Origin: JAVVHE01 sp038238915
Lineage (GTDB): Bacteria > Pseudomonadota > Alphaproteobacteria > Sphingomonadales > Sphingomonadaceae
Length of the DNA stretch: 64,000 bases
Direction: 5' to 3'
Assembly (NCBI GenBank): GCA_038238915.1
Contig: JBBSFH010000001.1
Coordinates: forward strand, 186,001 to 250,000
In this document: one piece after another, positions 52,992 through 62,666 of the stretch
Numbering within the stretch: the stretch's first letter is position 1
How the letters are laid out: every line of letters begins with the position of its first letter
The notes under the pieces: generated by a model
What the model saw: the letters and a program-made list of their open reading frames with translations, nothing else
What the model was told of the DNA's origin: nothing
Databases searched by the model: none
Made by a program: the position numbers and the translations under genes

Positions 52992-53198
52992 GTTCGGTCT
53001 CGCAATGGGTGGGACGCGGCGGCTTTTTGACGGGGACGCGCCCGGCCCGCCAGCGACGATGCGCCCGAATTGGCGCATTAAGCCTTGTGCACCATCACGC
53101 AGGATAGCGCGCGAGTGGCCGCACGCCCCCCCCTCTTCGCATTTGCCGCACCTCGCGCGCGCGCCTATTGAGCGCGCAACCCCGCCGGAGACCCCGCC

Positions 53199-54371
53199 AT
53201 GCAGTCCATCGTCATCACCGCCGCCCGCCGCACGCCCGTGGGCAGCTTCAACGGCGCGTTCGCCGCCACGCCCGCGCACGAACTCGGGCGAATCGCGATC
53301 GAAGCCGCGCTCGCCGACGCCGGAGTCGCGCCTGCCGACGTGTCCGAAGTGATCATGGGCCAGATCCTGAGCGCAGGGCAGGGCCAGAACCCCGCACGCC
53401 AGGCGGCGGTCAACGCGGGCATCCCCGTCGAGCGCACCGCCATCGGCATCAACCAGCTCTGCGGGTCGGGTCTTCGCGCAGTCGCACTCGGCGCGCAGCA
53501 GATCGCGCTTGGGGACGCCGAGATCATCGTCGCGGGCGGGCAGGAGAACATGACGATGGCTCCGCATGCGCAGTATCTGCGTGGCGGAACCAAGATGGGC
53601 GCGATCGAATTCGTTGATACGATGCTCAAGGACGGCCTGAACGACGCGTTCCACGGCTACCACATGGGCATCACGGCGGAAAATGTTGCCGAGAAATATC
53701 AGATCACGCGCGCGATGCAGGATGCGTTCGCGGCGCACTCGCAGCAGAAGGCGTCCGCCGCACGCGCAGAGGGGCGTTTCAAGGGCGAGATCGCGCCCGT
53801 CACCATCAAGGGCCGCAAGGGCGATACGATCGTGGAGCACGACGAATATATCCGCGACGGCGTCACCGCCGAGGGCCTCGCCGGCCTCAAACCCGCCTTC
53901 AAGAAAGATGGCACCGTCACCGCAGCCAACGCATCGGGCATCAACGACGGCGCAGCCGCGATCGTGCTGATGACCGAGGCCGAAGCGCAGCGCCGTGGCA
54001 CCCCGATCCTCGCGCGCATCGCTTCGTGGGCCACGGCGGGGGTGGACCCGAGCATGATGGGCATCGGACCCGTCCCCGCCTCGCGCCGCGCACTCGAAAA
54101 GGCGGGCTGGAGCGTGAAAGACCTCGACCTGATCGAGGCGAACGAAGCCTTCGCCGCGCAGGCGCTCGCGGTAGGCCAAGAGCTGGGCTTCGATCCCGAG
54201 AAACTGAACGTCAACGGCGGCGCGATCGCGATCGGCCACCCGGTCGGCGCAAGCGGCGCGCGCGTACTCACAACGCTGCTCCACGAAATGCTGCGCCGCG
54301 ATGCGAAGCGCGGCCTCGCCACGCTCTGCATTGGCGGCGGCATGGGCATCGCCATGTGCGTCGAGCGGTAG
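53199..54371 (+). CDS. Acetyl-CoA C-acetyltransferase
   Basis: Thiolase joining two acetyl-CoA to acetoacetyl-CoA or the reverse; used in polyhydroxybutyrate synthesis and in degradation (PhaA/AtoB type). 390 residues, standard length. Nucleophile Cys in NQLCGSGLRAVALG, His in IGHPVGASGARVL, and the acid/base Cys in GGGMGIAMCVE at the end. Acetoacetate from tyrosine breakdown could feed it, consistent with the nearby hppD and hmgA, but cotranscription is not shown. Confidence 0.95.
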   Translation: MQSIVITAARRTPVGSFNGAFAATPAHELGRIAIEAALADAGVAPADVSEVIMGQILSAGQGQNPARQAAVNAGIPVERTAIGINQLCGSGLRAVALGAQQIALGDAEIIVAGGQENMTMAPHAQYLRGGTKMGAIEFVDTMLKDGLNDAFHGYHMGITAENVAEKYQITRAMQDAFAAHSQQKASAARAEGRFKGEIAPVTIKGRKGDTIVEHDEYIRDGVTAEGLAGLKPAFKKDGTVTAANASGINDGAAAIVLMTEAEAQRRGTPILARIASWATAGVDPSMMGIGPVPASRRALEKAGWSVKDLDLIEANEAFAAQALAVGQELGFDPEKLNVNGGAIAIGHPVGASGARVLTTLLHEMLRRDAKRGLATLCIGGGMGIAMCVER

Positions 54372-54373
54372 CG

Positions 54374-54835
54374 GTGCGGCCGCCCGTTCCGCCTTTTACG
54401 CGCGAAAGCGCCATCCAGAAGGCGCGCGCGGCCGAAGATGCGTGGAACACGCGCGATCCTGTGCGCGTGGCGGAGGCCTATACGGTGGACAGCCGCTGGC
54501 GCAACCGCGCCGAGTTCTTCGCGGGCACGCAGGCGATCGTCGATTTCCTCGCTCGCAAATGGGCGGCCGAGCACGAATACCGCCTGATCAAGCAGATGTG
54601 GGCGTTCGACAATACCCGCATCTCGGCGCGCTTCGCCTATGAATATCATGATGCGCAGGGCCAATGGTGGCGCGCCTATGGCAATGAGCAATGGGAGTTC
54701 GAAGGCGATGGGCTCATGAGCCGCCGCGAGGCGAGCATCAACGATTTGTCGATCGCCGAGACCGAGCGCCGCTTCCACTGGCCGCTCGGCCCGCGCCCAG
54801 CCGAGCACCCGGGACTGGGCGAACTGGATTTGTAG
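54374..54835 (+). CDS. NTF2-like (DUF1348) protein
   Basis: 153 residues from a GTG at 54374, 2 bp after the thiolase stop. SnoaL/NTF2-like fold: AIQKARAAEDAWNTRDPVRVAEAYTVDSRWRNRAEFFAG, then FAYEYHDAQGQWWRAYGNEQWEF and SINDLSIAETERRF, which match DUF1348. Function unknown; members are small cytosolic proteins sometimes annotated as isomerase-like. Likely cotranscribed with the thiolase. Confidence 0.82.
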   Translation: MRPPVPPFTRESAIQKARAAEDAWNTRDPVRVAEAYTVDSRWRNRAEFFAGTQAIVDFLARKWAAEHEYRLIKQMWAFDNTRISARFAYEYHDAQGQWWRAYGNEQWEFEGDGLMSRREASINDLSIAETERRFHWPLGPRPAEHPGLGELDL

Positions 54836-54841
54836 ACGCTG

Positions 54842-55477
54842 ATGGTAAGTGCCACTCCGCGCCGCTGGTACGCCACGCTCCAGGGCCGCCGCACCGCGCG
54901 CCGTCTCGCGCGCGTGATCGCGCCCGCCGTCCGTCTCGGCCCCACGCAACGCCTGCTCGCGCTCGGCTATCCGCCGCCCATTCTCACCGGCCTCGATCCG
55001 GCGCGTCTCGAACGGCTGACCGTGCTGCTCACCGGCACCGCGCACCGCTGGCCCGCGCGCGGAGCCAACCACGCCGCCGCCGCGCGCGCAGATGCACTGC
55101 CGCTGCCGCCCAACCTGTTCGATCAGGCGCTGCTGATCCACGCACTCGAGCAGACGGACGCGGCCGAGGTACTCGCCGAAGTCTGGCGCGTCCTCGCGCC
55201 CGCTGGCGAACTCGTTCTGATCGTCCCCAACCGGCGCGGTCGCCTGTTCGCGCACGAATCCCCGTTCGTCACGGGACAGGCCTACACCGAGGGCGAACTT
55301 GAAGCGTTGCTGGTCGATGCGCGCTTCGAGGTCCGCTCGCAGCATACCGCGCTTGGCCGCATCGCGCCCCGCGCGCGCCTCGCGCTCGCGGTCAAAACCG
55401 ATGGCCTCGCCCCGGCGCTGATCGGCCGCGTCGCGCAGGCCCCCGTCCCCGCGCTAGCAGGCCTCGCCCCCGCCTGA
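54842..55477 (+). CDS. Class I methyltransferase-like protein with degenerate SAM motif
   Basis: 211 residues with a methyltransferase-like order: LLALGYPPPIL in place of the usual glycine-rich motif I, LPLPPNLFDQALLIHALEQTDAAEVLAEVWRVLAPAGELVLIVPNRRG (post-motif region), and a C-terminal extension. The normal GxGxG is missing, so SAM binding may be lost or altered. Similar proteins are common in sphingomonads. It starts 6 bp after the DUF1348 gene and overlaps the convergent MFS gene by 24 bp. Confidence 0.75.
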   Translation: MVSATPRRWYATLQGRRTARRLARVIAPAVRLGPTQRLLALGYPPPILTGLDPARLERLTVLLTGTAHRWPARGANHAAAARADALPLPPNLFDQALLIHALEQTDAAEVLAEVWRVLAPAGELVLIVPNRRGRLFAHESPFVTGQAYTEGELEALLVDARFEVRSQHTALGRIAPRARLALAVKTDGLAPALIGRVAQAPVPALAGLAPA

Positions 55478-56740
55478 CGCGATATCGCGCGCCAGCCGCC
55501 GCGACGCGAGCCAGTACAGCCCCGCCGCCGCCAGATACAAAGGCGTGCCGAGCAGGATGGCATAGCGCAGCGATTCCAGCCCCTTCGTTCCCCCCAGCGC
55601 ATCCGAAACCGCGCCGAGGAACCACGCCCCGCCGCCGAAACCGATAAGATTGTTGATCAGAAGGAACATCGCGCTCGCACTCGCGCGCATCGCTGGCGGC
55701 ACCAGCGCTCCGACTGCCGCCAGCGTCGGCCCAAGCCACGTCACCGAAAGCGCATTGCCAACGATCAGCAGCACGAACGCGAGCACGGGCGACCCCACCC
55801 AGAAGCCCGCGGCATAGATCGGCGCGGCAAGCAGGAAGGCGATGGCGGGCACGCGCGCATAGCCACCGCGATCGCTCCGCGCGAGCCGGTCTGCAAGCAC
55901 GCCGCTTCCCCAGACGCCCGCGACCCCCCCCACCAGCAGGATCACTCCGAAATAAGCCGCGCGCTGGGCCAGCGTCAGCCCGAAGCTGCGTTCTAGGAAG
56001 CTCGGCGACCAGAACAACAGCCCTGTCCCCATCATCGTCGCCAGCGACGCGCCGAACGCCATCAGCAGAAAGCTCGGGCGCTCCCACAGCCGCGCCACCA
56101 CCGCACCCATCGAGGGCGCCGCGTCACAAGCCCCGCTCTGGAACCGCCCGCGCGGCGGCTCGGGGACCAGCAGCCGGAACAGCGGCGCGAGCAGCAGCCC
56201 TGCCGCCCCCACGATCAGGAACGCCGCGCGCCAATCGATCCGCGCGGCGAGCAGTCCGCCGAACAGGACGCCCGCCGCCGATCCGATCGGCACTCCCAGG
56301 TAGAAGATCGATGTCGCGCGCGCGCGTTCGCGCGGCGGGAACAGATCGCTCACCAGCGCGACCGAGGGGGCGACCCCCCCCGCCTCGCCGAAGCCCACCC
56401 CCAGCCGCGCCGCGACCAGCTGCGGGAAACTTCGTGCCACCCCGCACGCCATCGTGAACAGGCTCCACAGCCCCAGCGCCAGCGTGATGATCCAAACGCG
56501 GCTGCGGCGATCCGCCACCCAGGCGATCGGCACCGCCATCGTCGCGTAAAACAGCGCGAAGGCGAGGCCGCTCAGCTGGCCGAGTTGCGCGTCGCTCAAG
56601 TGCAGCTCGTGCTTGATCGGCCCCGCGAGGATACTCAGCATCTGCCGGTCCAGGAAGTTCAGCGAATAGACGAGCGTCAGTAAACCCAGCGCGCGGCGCG
56701 CGCCCGGCGGTGCCGCCAGCTCCTCCCCTTCCCTTGTCAT
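55454..56740 (-). CDS. MFS transporter
   Basis: 428-residue inner-membrane permease with about 12 hydrophobic segments. N-terminal LVYSLNFLDRQMLSILAGPIK, the MFS A-motif-like GLAFALFYATMAVPIAWVADRRSR, and motif LGVGFGEAGGVAPSVALVSDLFPPRERARA, typical of the Spinster-like/anion-cation symporter branch common in sphingomonads. Substrate unknown. ATG 56740 (MTREGEE) is preferred; ATG 56758 would add six residues. Divergent from the M1 peptidase. Confidence 0.88.
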   Translation of the reverse strand: MTREGEELAAPPGARRALGLLTLVYSLNFLDRQMLSILAGPIKHELHLSDAQLGQLSGLAFALFYATMAVPIAWVADRRSRVWIITLALGLWSLFTMACGVARSFPQLVAARLGVGFGEAGGVAPSVALVSDLFPPRERARATSIFYLGVPIGSAAGVLFGGLLAARIDWRAAFLIVGAAGLLLAPLFRLLVPEPPRGRFQSGACDAAPSMGAVVARLWERPSFLLMAFGASLATMMGTGLLFWSPSFLERSFGLTLAQRAAYFGVILLVGGVAGVWGSGVLADRLARSDRGGYARVPAIAFLLAAPIYAAGFWVGSPVLAFVLLIVGNALSVTWLGPTLAAVGALVPPAMRASASAMFLLINNLIGFGGGAWFLGAVSDALGGTKGLESLRYAILLGTPLYLAAAGLYWLASRRLARDIASGGGEAC

Positions 56741-56842
56741 TACCGGGCAGGCTAGCATCCCCACCGCAGAAGCGCCAAACGCGCTTGCACGTCCGCGCAC
56801 GCCTCGCTAGTGTGTTGCTATACCAATACGGGGAAACTCATC

Positions 56843-59470
56843 ATGCGCCACACGATCGCCGCCGCCGCCCTGCTGATAACCGCCGCCATCCCCGCACTCG
56901 CGCAGGGCTCGCCGCCTGTTGGCATCCTCCCCGATACGGTCACGCCCACCGCCTACCGCCTCGATTTCACCGTCGATCCAGCGCGCCCACGCTTCACCGG
57001 CCACACCGAGATCGAAATCCTCCTCAAGGCCCCCACCCGCGCGATCTACCTCCACGGCCGCGATCTCACCGTCACCCGCGTCCAGGGCCTCACCGGCCGC
57101 ATGGTCGCCGACGAGGGCCACTATAAAGAGGTGCTCCCCACCGGCGTCGCGGAAATTCGATTCGATCGTCCCCTGCAGGCGGGCCGTCACACGCTGGTCA
57201 TCGATTACTCCGCCGCTTTCCAGTCGGGCGCATCGGGCCTCTACCGGGTCAAGGTCGGCGATAGCTGGTATGCCTACACCCAGTTCGAATCGATCGATGC
57301 CAGGCGGGCCTTCCCGTCCTTCGATCAGCCCGGCTACAAGACCCCCTTCACGATCAAGATCACCGCGCCCAGCGACCAGTATGTGGTTTCCAACGCGCCC
57401 GAGACCGGAGACACTCAGGCGGGCGCGATGAAGGTCCACACCTACGCGCCCACCAAACCGCTCCCGACCTATCTGGTCGCGCTCGCGATTGGACCGTTCG
57501 ATGTCGTCACCACCAGCGCCGCGCCCAACAGCATCCGCTCCGAGCCACTGCAGATGCGCGGCATAGCCGAGCGTGGGCAGAAGGAGCGCCTCGCCTTCAC
57601 GATGGAAAACTCGCCCAAGCTGACTTCGCTGCTCGAGGAATATTTCGGCATCCCCTACCCCTATCCCAAGCTCGATCTCGTCGCCTCGCCGATCATGGGC
57701 GGCGCGATGGAGAATGCGGGCTTGATCACCTACGACGATACGATCATCCTCGTGAACAAGGATGCCCCGCCCCGCCAGACGCTGGGGCTGGGCTCGGTCG
57801 TCGCGCACGAGATCGCGCACCAGTGGTTCGGCGATCTCGTCACCCCCAAATGGTGGGACGATATCTGGCTGAACGAGAGCTTCGCCACTTGGGCGGCCGA
57901 AAAGGTGGCCAGCCGCTGGAACCCCGCAGCGGGAGCGGACGTGGCCGACCTGAACGGCGCGCTGCGCACGATGGACCTCGACAGCCAGGCGGCGGGCCGC
58001 CCGATCCGCCAGCGCATCGACCGCAACGAGCAGATCGACAGCGCCTTCGATAGCATCACCTACCAGAAGGGCGGCCAGGTGCTGCGCATGATGGAGGGTT
58101 ATGTCGGCGAGGCCGCATGGCAGCGCGGCGTCCACCTCCACCTCACCCGCTACGCCTACGGCACCGCGACCGGCGACCAGTTCTTCGCCTCGATCGCGCA
58201 AGGTTCGGGCAAGCCGGGCGTGATCCCCGCCTTCCGCAGCTTCGTCGAACAGCAGGGCGTGCCACTCGTCACCGTGCGCGCGGCGAACGGCGGTGCGTAC
58301 ACGCTTACCCAGGAACGCTATGTGCCAATCGGCGTGCGCCGCGGCGCGCCCCAGCTCTGGCAGATCCCCGTCTGCGCGCGCGCCGGGGAGGGCCGCGAGT
58401 GCACGTTGCTGACCAGCCGCACCGGCGGCCTCGCGCTCAAGGGCACGCAGCCGTGGATCATGCCCAACGCGGGCGGGCGCGGCTACTACCGTTTCGATCT
58501 CGATCCCGCCTCGTGGGATGCGCTCATCGCAGCCTCCCCCGGCCTCGCCCCCACCGAGGCGATGGCGACGGCAGACAGCCTGTGGGCGAGCTTCACCGCC
58601 GGCCGCGCGCCCTTCACCCAGGTCGTAAGCGGTGCGCGCGCGCTCGCGGGCCACAAGGAACGCTACGCCGCGACTTTCCTCCCCAACACTCTCGCCGGGC
58701 TGTCGCAGACCGAATTGTCGGCACAAGATCGCGCCAATTACGGCCGCATGGTCCACACATTGTTCACGCCGCGCCTCGCCGAACTCGGCCTCGATCTGCG
58801 CGCCGGGGCCTATGCCGCCGAACCGTCCGAACGCCGCGAACTGCGCCGCGTACTCGCAAACTATGTCGCGGACGAGGGCGGTGACCAGACCTACCGCGCC
58901 AGGATGCGCACCGCACTCGATGCGTCTCTCGGCGGAGACAAGGCCGCGCTCGATCCCGCGTTCCGCCCGCTCGCATTGCTGATCGCGGCGCAGGACGGAG
59001 GCGAGCCGATGGTGCAGCGCCTGTTCGATCGCCTCGTCGCGTCGAACGATCCGCAGGAGCGCAGCGAGATCGTGGGCGCGCTCTCGGGCATCGATCGCGC
59101 GCCGCTCGCATCGCGCGTAATCGCGCTCAGCCAGGACGCGCGCCTGCACAATCTGGAAGGCCTGCGCATGAGCATCGGCCTGATCCGCAACGCATCGACG
59201 CGCGACGCGACCTACACGTTTGCGATCGGCAATTTCGATACGCTCACCAAGGCGACGCCGCTGATCGCGTCCAACCTGCTCGGCATCGGCTCGGGCTATT
59301 GCTCGGAGGGGCGCGCGCGCCAGACCGAGGCGGACCTGCGGCCCAAGGTCGCCGCGCTGCACCTGAGTGCGCTCGAACTCGATCGCTCGGTCGAGCGCAT
59401 CCGCCAGTGCGCGGCGCTCAAGGCCGCCAAGGGCGCGGAGATCAGCGCGGGGCTGGCGAGCTTCCGCTAG
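56843..59470 (+). CDS. M1-family metallopeptidase (aminopeptidase), exported
   Basis: 875-residue zinc peptidase. Signal peptide about 1-20 (MRHTIAAAALLITAAIPALA). Substrate-binding exopeptidase motif GGAMENAG, zinc site HEIAHQWFGD with H322, H326 and the third ligand E345 in WLNESFA. A large C-terminal helical domain follows (ERAP1-like). Probably periplasmic, releasing N-terminal residues from peptides. Its last 29 bp overlap the convergent sirtuin gene. Confidence 0.94.
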   Translation: MRHTIAAAALLITAAIPALAQGSPPVGILPDTVTPTAYRLDFTVDPARPRFTGHTEIEILLKAPTRAIYLHGRDLTVTRVQGLTGRMVADEGHYKEVLPTGVAEIRFDRPLQAGRHTLVIDYSAAFQSGASGLYRVKVGDSWYAYTQFESIDARRAFPSFDQPGYKTPFTIKITAPSDQYVVSNAPETGDTQAGAMKVHTYAPTKPLPTYLVALAIGPFDVVTTSAAPNSIRSEPLQMRGIAERGQKERLAFTMENSPKLTSLLEEYFGIPYPYPKLDLVASPIMGGAMENAGLITYDDTIILVNKDAPPRQTLGLGSVVAHEIAHQWFGDLVTPKWWDDIWLNESFATWAAEKVASRWNPAAGADVADLNGALRTMDLDSQAAGRPIRQRIDRNEQIDSAFDSITYQKGGQVLRMMEGYVGEAAWQRGVHLHLTRYAYGTATGDQFFASIAQGSGKPGVIPAFRSFVEQQGVPLVTVRAANGGAYTLTQERYVPIGVRRGAPQLWQIPVCARAGEGRECTLLTSRTGGLALKGTQPWIMPNAGGRGYYRFDLDPASWDALIAASPGLAPTEAMATADSLWASFTAGRAPFTQVVSGARALAGHKERYAATFLPNTLAGLSQTELSAQDRANYGRMVHTLFTPRLAELGLDLRAGAYAAEPSERRELRRVLANYVADEGGDQTYRARMRTALDASLGGDKAALDPAFRPLALLIAAQDGGEPMVQRLFDRLVASNDPQERSEIVGALSGIDRAPLASRVIALSQDARLHNLEGLRMSIGLIRNASTRDATYTFAIGNFDTLTKATPLIASNLLGIGSGYCSEGRARQTEADLRPKVAALHLSALELDRSVERIRQCAALKAAKGAEISAGLASFR

Positions 59471-60173
59471 GCGAGGCGGCGACGAGTACCTCGTCCACCC
59501 ACGTGGGGACGAGGGTACCCGCGCGACCGGCGCGCGACCGCGCGAACCGCCCGCCCGTCGGCTCCAGATTGATCTCCAGCGTCGCCGCCCCAGCCGCGCG
59601 CGCCCATTCCACGAAACCCGCCGCCGGGTACACATTGCCGGATGTGCCGATGCTGACGAACAGATCGCACTCCGCGATCGCGTCCTCGATCGCGTCCATC
59701 GCGTAAGGCATCTCGCCGAACCACACGATGTCGGGCCGCATCCGCGCGCGCACCCCGCACCCGGGACACGCCGGAGCATTCGCCAGCGGCGCGTCCCACG
59801 CGTGGCGGCCATCGCACGCACGGCACCATGCGCGCCTCAGTTCGCCGTGCATGTGGATCAACCGCACCGATCCGGCGCGCTCGTGCAGATCATCGACGTT
59901 CTGCGTCACCAGCAGCAGCCCGCCGCGCCATTCGCGGTCGAGCCGCGCCAGCGCCACATGCGCGGCGTTGGGCTCCACATGGCGCAGATGCGTGCGCCGC
60001 GCGTCGTAGAACGCCTGCACCTGCGGGGGATCGCGCGCATACGCCTGCGGCGTCGCGACGTCCTCCACGCGGTGCCCTTCCCACAGCCCGTCGGCGGCGC
60101 GGAAGGTGGGCACGCCCGATTCGGCGGAAATTCCGGCGCCGGTCAGGATGACGATATTGCGCGGCTTCCCCAT
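59442..60173 (-). CDS. cobB: NAD-dependent protein deacylase (sirtuin)
   Basis: 243-residue class III sirtuin. NAD site ILTGAGISAESGVPTFRAADGLW at residues 9-31, TQNVDDLHERAG, catalytic His in IHMHGEL, and zinc cysteines CRAC and CPGCG. FYDARR carries the Tyr and Arg that bind acidic acyl groups in CobB/SIRT5, so desuccinylase as well as deacetylase activity is expected. Divergent from dapB by 39 bp. Confidence 0.92.
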   Translation of the reverse strand: MGKPRNIVILTGAGISAESGVPTFRAADGLWEGHRVEDVATPQAYARDPPQVQAFYDARRTHLRHVEPNAAHVALARLDREWRGGLLLVTQNVDDLHERAGSVRLIHMHGELRRAWCRACDGRHAWDAPLANAPACPGCGVRARMRPDIVWFGEMPYAMDAIEDAIAECDLFVSIGTSGNVYPAAGFVEWARAAGAATLEINLEPTGGRFARSRAGRAGTLVPTWVDEVLVAASPSGSSPAPR

Positions 60174-60212
60174 CGCTGCCTTAATAGCGCCACGGCTGCG
60201 GGAGCGCGAGCA

Positions 60213-60995
60213 ATGGTCGATAAAGCCGGTGGCGTGAAACTCGGAGTCTTCGGCGCGGGTGGCCGTATGGGCCGCGAGATCATCGCCGCGATCGCGCGCA
60301 ATCCGTTGGTCACGCTCGCGGGTGCGGTCGAGGCGGCGGGGCATCCCGTGGTCGGCGCGCATCTGTCGGGCGGGCTGGTGGTGTGCTCGAACGCGCGGGC
60401 GCTGGCGCACACCTCGGACGTACTGATCGATTTCACCGTACCCGGCGCGCTCGCCGTCAATCTGGATGCCGCCTGCGCCGCGCGCCGGCCGATCCTGATC
60501 GGCACCACTGGCCTAACGCCCGCGCAGATGAAGGCGATCGATGCAGCGGCGCGCGAGATCGCGGTGCTGCAATCGGCGAACACCAGCCTCGGCGTGGCGG
60601 TGCTCGGCGCACTCATCGCGCAGGCGGCGGCGCGGTTGCCCGCGTGGCACGCCGAAATCGTCGAACTCCATCACTCGGACAAGGCGGATGCACCGTCGGG
60701 CACCGCGCTGCTGCTCGGCCAGGCGATCGCGCGCGGACGCGGCCACAGCCTGCCCGCGCCAAAAGCCGCGCGCACCGGCAAGCGCGCCGACGACGAGATC
60801 GGCTTTGCCTCGCTGCGCGGCGGCACCTCGGCTGGCGAACATACGGTGCTGCTGCTCGGTGAAGGCGAACGGCTCGAACTCACGCACCGCGCCGAGACGC
60901 GCGCGGTGTTCGCGGTGGGCGCGGTCACCGCAGCGGCGTGGCTGAGCGGTCGCGCACCGGGTCGTTACACGATGGCGGACGTGCTCGGCACCTAG
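60213..60995 (+). CDS. dapB: 4-hydroxy-tetrahydrodipicolinate reductase
   Basis: Lysine and diaminopimelate biosynthesis: reduces HTPA to tetrahydrodipicolinate with NAD(P)H. 260 residues; nucleotide loop GVFGAGGRMGREI, LIDFTVPGALAVNL, and the catalytic ELHHSDKADAPSGTAL. C-terminal THRAETRAVFAVGAVTAAAWL is typical. Its last 4 bp overlap the convergent DUF2244 gene. Confidence 0.95.
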   Translation: MVDKAGGVKLGVFGAGGRMGREIIAAIARNPLVTLAGAVEAAGHPVVGAHLSGGLVVCSNARALAHTSDVLIDFTVPGALAVNLDAACAARRPILIGTTGLTPAQMKAIDAAAREIAVLQSANTSLGVAVLGALIAQAAARLPAWHAEIVELHHSDKADAPSGTALLLGQAIARGRGHSLPAPKAARTGKRADDEIGFASLRGGTSAGEHTVLLLGEGERLELTHRAETRAVFAVGAVTAAAWLSGRAPGRYTMADVLGT

Positions 60996-61456
60996 CGACG
61001 CCGCCAGCGCATCAACCCAGCCTCGATCACGCCGCGCACCTCCTCGCGCTCGGCGGCGGTGAGGAACGCACCGACAAGCACCCGCCGGCCACCACGCTCG
61101 GCAAGGAACAGCCGGTTGCCGCGTGGAAGCAAGGCTTCGAGTTCGACGCGCGCCGCGCCCGGCTCCATCCGCTCGGTCCGCGTCACGCCGCCCGGGCCGA
61201 TCGCGTGCCAGATCAGCGCGTCACCGACGAGGTGCACCTGTTCCCTCGCCTGCGCGGCCTTCGCGCTCGCATGCAGCGCCCACGCGAGCAGCGCCACGTC
61301 CGCCACGCCGAACACCGCGACCGGCCACGCGCCAAGCAGCACGAAGCGCACCGCACCCAGCAGCATGATCGCCGCCACCCCCGCCACCACGAGCCAGCGC
61401 TGCCGCTCCGCCATGGCGGCGTTGGGCCGCATCGTCAGATCGATATAGGTCGTCAC
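60992..61456 (-). CDS. DUF2244 integral membrane protein
   Basis: 154 residues from a GTG at 61456 (GAGG upstream). Two adjacent membrane segments about 20-60 (WLVVAGVAAIMLLGAVRFVLLGAWPVAVFGVADVALLAWAL), then a soluble domain (LIWHAIGPGGVTRTERMEPGAARVELEALLPRGNRLFLAERGGRRVLVGAFL). Matches the DUF2244 pattern, function unknown. It lies divergent to nth, the usual neighbour in Alphaproteobacteria. Confidence 0.82.
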   Translation of the reverse strand: MTTYIDLTMRPNAAMAERQRWLVVAGVAAIMLLGAVRFVLLGAWPVAVFGVADVALLAWALHASAKAAQAREQVHLVGDALIWHAIGPGGVTRTERMEPGAARVELEALLPRGNRLFLAERGGRRVLVGAFLTAAEREEVRGVIEAGLMRWRRR

Positions 61457-61509
61457 CCGATCGCGCCTCGCTTGCAGAGCCAACGGTAATGCGCTTGGGC
61501 GGTTGCACA

Positions 61510-62172
61510 ATGCGACGCAAAGCCATCGAGGAGATGTTCCGCCGCTTCGCCGCCGCAGAACCCGAACCCAGGGGCGAACTCGCGCACGCGGATCCCTTCA
61601 CGCTGCTGGTGGCGGTGGTGCTGAGCGCGCAGGCGACCGACGCGGGGGTCAACCGCGCCACCCCCGGCCTCTTTGCCGCCGCGTCCACCCCGGCGGCAAT
61701 GGTCGAACTGGGCGAAGACAATGTGCGCCATCTGATCCGCACGATCGGTCTGTTCAACACCAAGGCCAAAAACCTGATCGCGCTCAGCCACGCACTGATC
61801 GATCGCCACGGTGGCACGGTCCCCGCCGATCGCGAGGCTTTGCAGGCGCTGCCCGGCGTGGGACGCAAGACCGCCGCCGTCGTCATGCAGATGGCGTTCG
61901 GCGCGGAAACGATCGCGGTGGACACGCACGTGTTCCGCGTCTCGAACCGCACGGGTCTGGCTCCCGGCAAGACGCCCGATGCGGTCGAGGCCGCGCTGGA
62001 GAAAGCGGTTCCCAAACCATATCGCCGCCACGCGCACCACTGGCTAATCCTGCACGGCCGCTATGTCTGCATCGCGCGCAAGCCGCAGTGCTGGCGGTGC
62101 AGCATTACGGACCTGTGCGAATACACGCCCAAGACGCCCGGGCCAGCGGGTTCACAAAAGGTTCAACCCTGA
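61510..62172 (+). CDS. nth: Endonuclease III
   Basis: DNA glycosylase/AP lyase for oxidised pyrimidines in base-excision repair. 220 residues. Helix-hairpin-helix LQALPGVGRKTAAVVM with the catalytic Lys, Asp in AVDTHVFRVSNR, and iron-sulfur cysteines in CIARKPQCWRCSITDLC. ATG 61510 matches the family; ATG 61489 adds seven residues. Confidence 0.95.
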   Translation: MRRKAIEEMFRRFAAAEPEPRGELAHADPFTLLVAVVLSAQATDAGVNRATPGLFAAASTPAAMVELGEDNVRHLIRTIGLFNTKAKNLIALSHALIDRHGGTVPADREALQALPGVGRKTAAVVMQMAFGAETIAVDTHVFRVSNRTGLAPGKTPDAVEAALEKAVPKPYRRHAHHWLILHGRYVCIARKPQCWRCSITDLCEYTPKTPGPAGSQKVQP

Positions 62173-62208
62173 AATCGGAGCTTCGGGTCAGCGTAAGGAG
62201 CACGCCCC

Positions 62209-62646
62209 ATGTCCCGCCGTCCCGCCCTGCTCGGGCTCGCCATTGCCGGTCTCTTGCTGGCGTCCTGCGCCCAGAAGCCCGCCCCGCGCGTCGCCGCCGC
62301 CCCGCCGCCGCCCGCTGCGGGCGGCGCCTCTCCTGCGGTCGCATCGCAAAGCTGCGTCGGTCTCCAGCAGATTCGCCAGTCGCTGGTGCGTTCGGACAAG
62401 GTGATCGATTTCGAGCTGAACGACGGCCGCATCCTTCGCAACCGTCTGCCCTATTCCTGCCCCCAGCTCGGCTTCGAACGCGCGTTCACCTACGCCACCT
62501 CGCTCAGCCAGCTCTGCTCGGTCGATATCATCACGGTCATCATCCAGGGCGGCGGCCCCTCGCGCGGTGCGAGCTGCGGGCTGGGACAGTTCACCCCGAT
62601 CTCGGCCGAAGACGCCAAGGCACCGCTCGCGGCGGCGGACCGGTAA
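62209..62646 (+). CDS. Predicted lipoprotein
   Basis: 145 residues. The signal ends in a lipobox LLASC with the lipid-carrying Cys at 20, followed by an Ala/Pro linker (about 21-48). The mature part has four further cysteines (SCVGLQQ, YSCPQLG, LCSVD, ASCGLGQF). A phrase similar to outer-membrane DUF family proteins (LNDGRILRNRLPYSCPQLGFERAFTY) is common in sphingomonads, but no function is known. GGAG is 8 bp before the ATG. Confidence 0.8.
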   Translation: MSRRPALLGLAIAGLLLASCAQKPAPRVAAAPPPPAAGGASPAVASQSCVGLQQIRQSLVRSDKVIDFELNDGRILRNRLPYSCPQLGFERAFTYATSLSQLCSVDIITVIIQGGGPSRGASCGLGQFTPISAEDAKAPLAAADR

Positions 62647-62666
62647 CCAGCATCCACCGCGACGTC

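Noticed and set aside
56807..59821. 1004-codon open frame on the minus strand opposite the M1 peptidase
   Set aside because: It is the antisense shadow of a clear M1 peptidase; its product has no recognisable domains and is Arg/Ala/Gly-rich, as expected from GC-rich codon bias.
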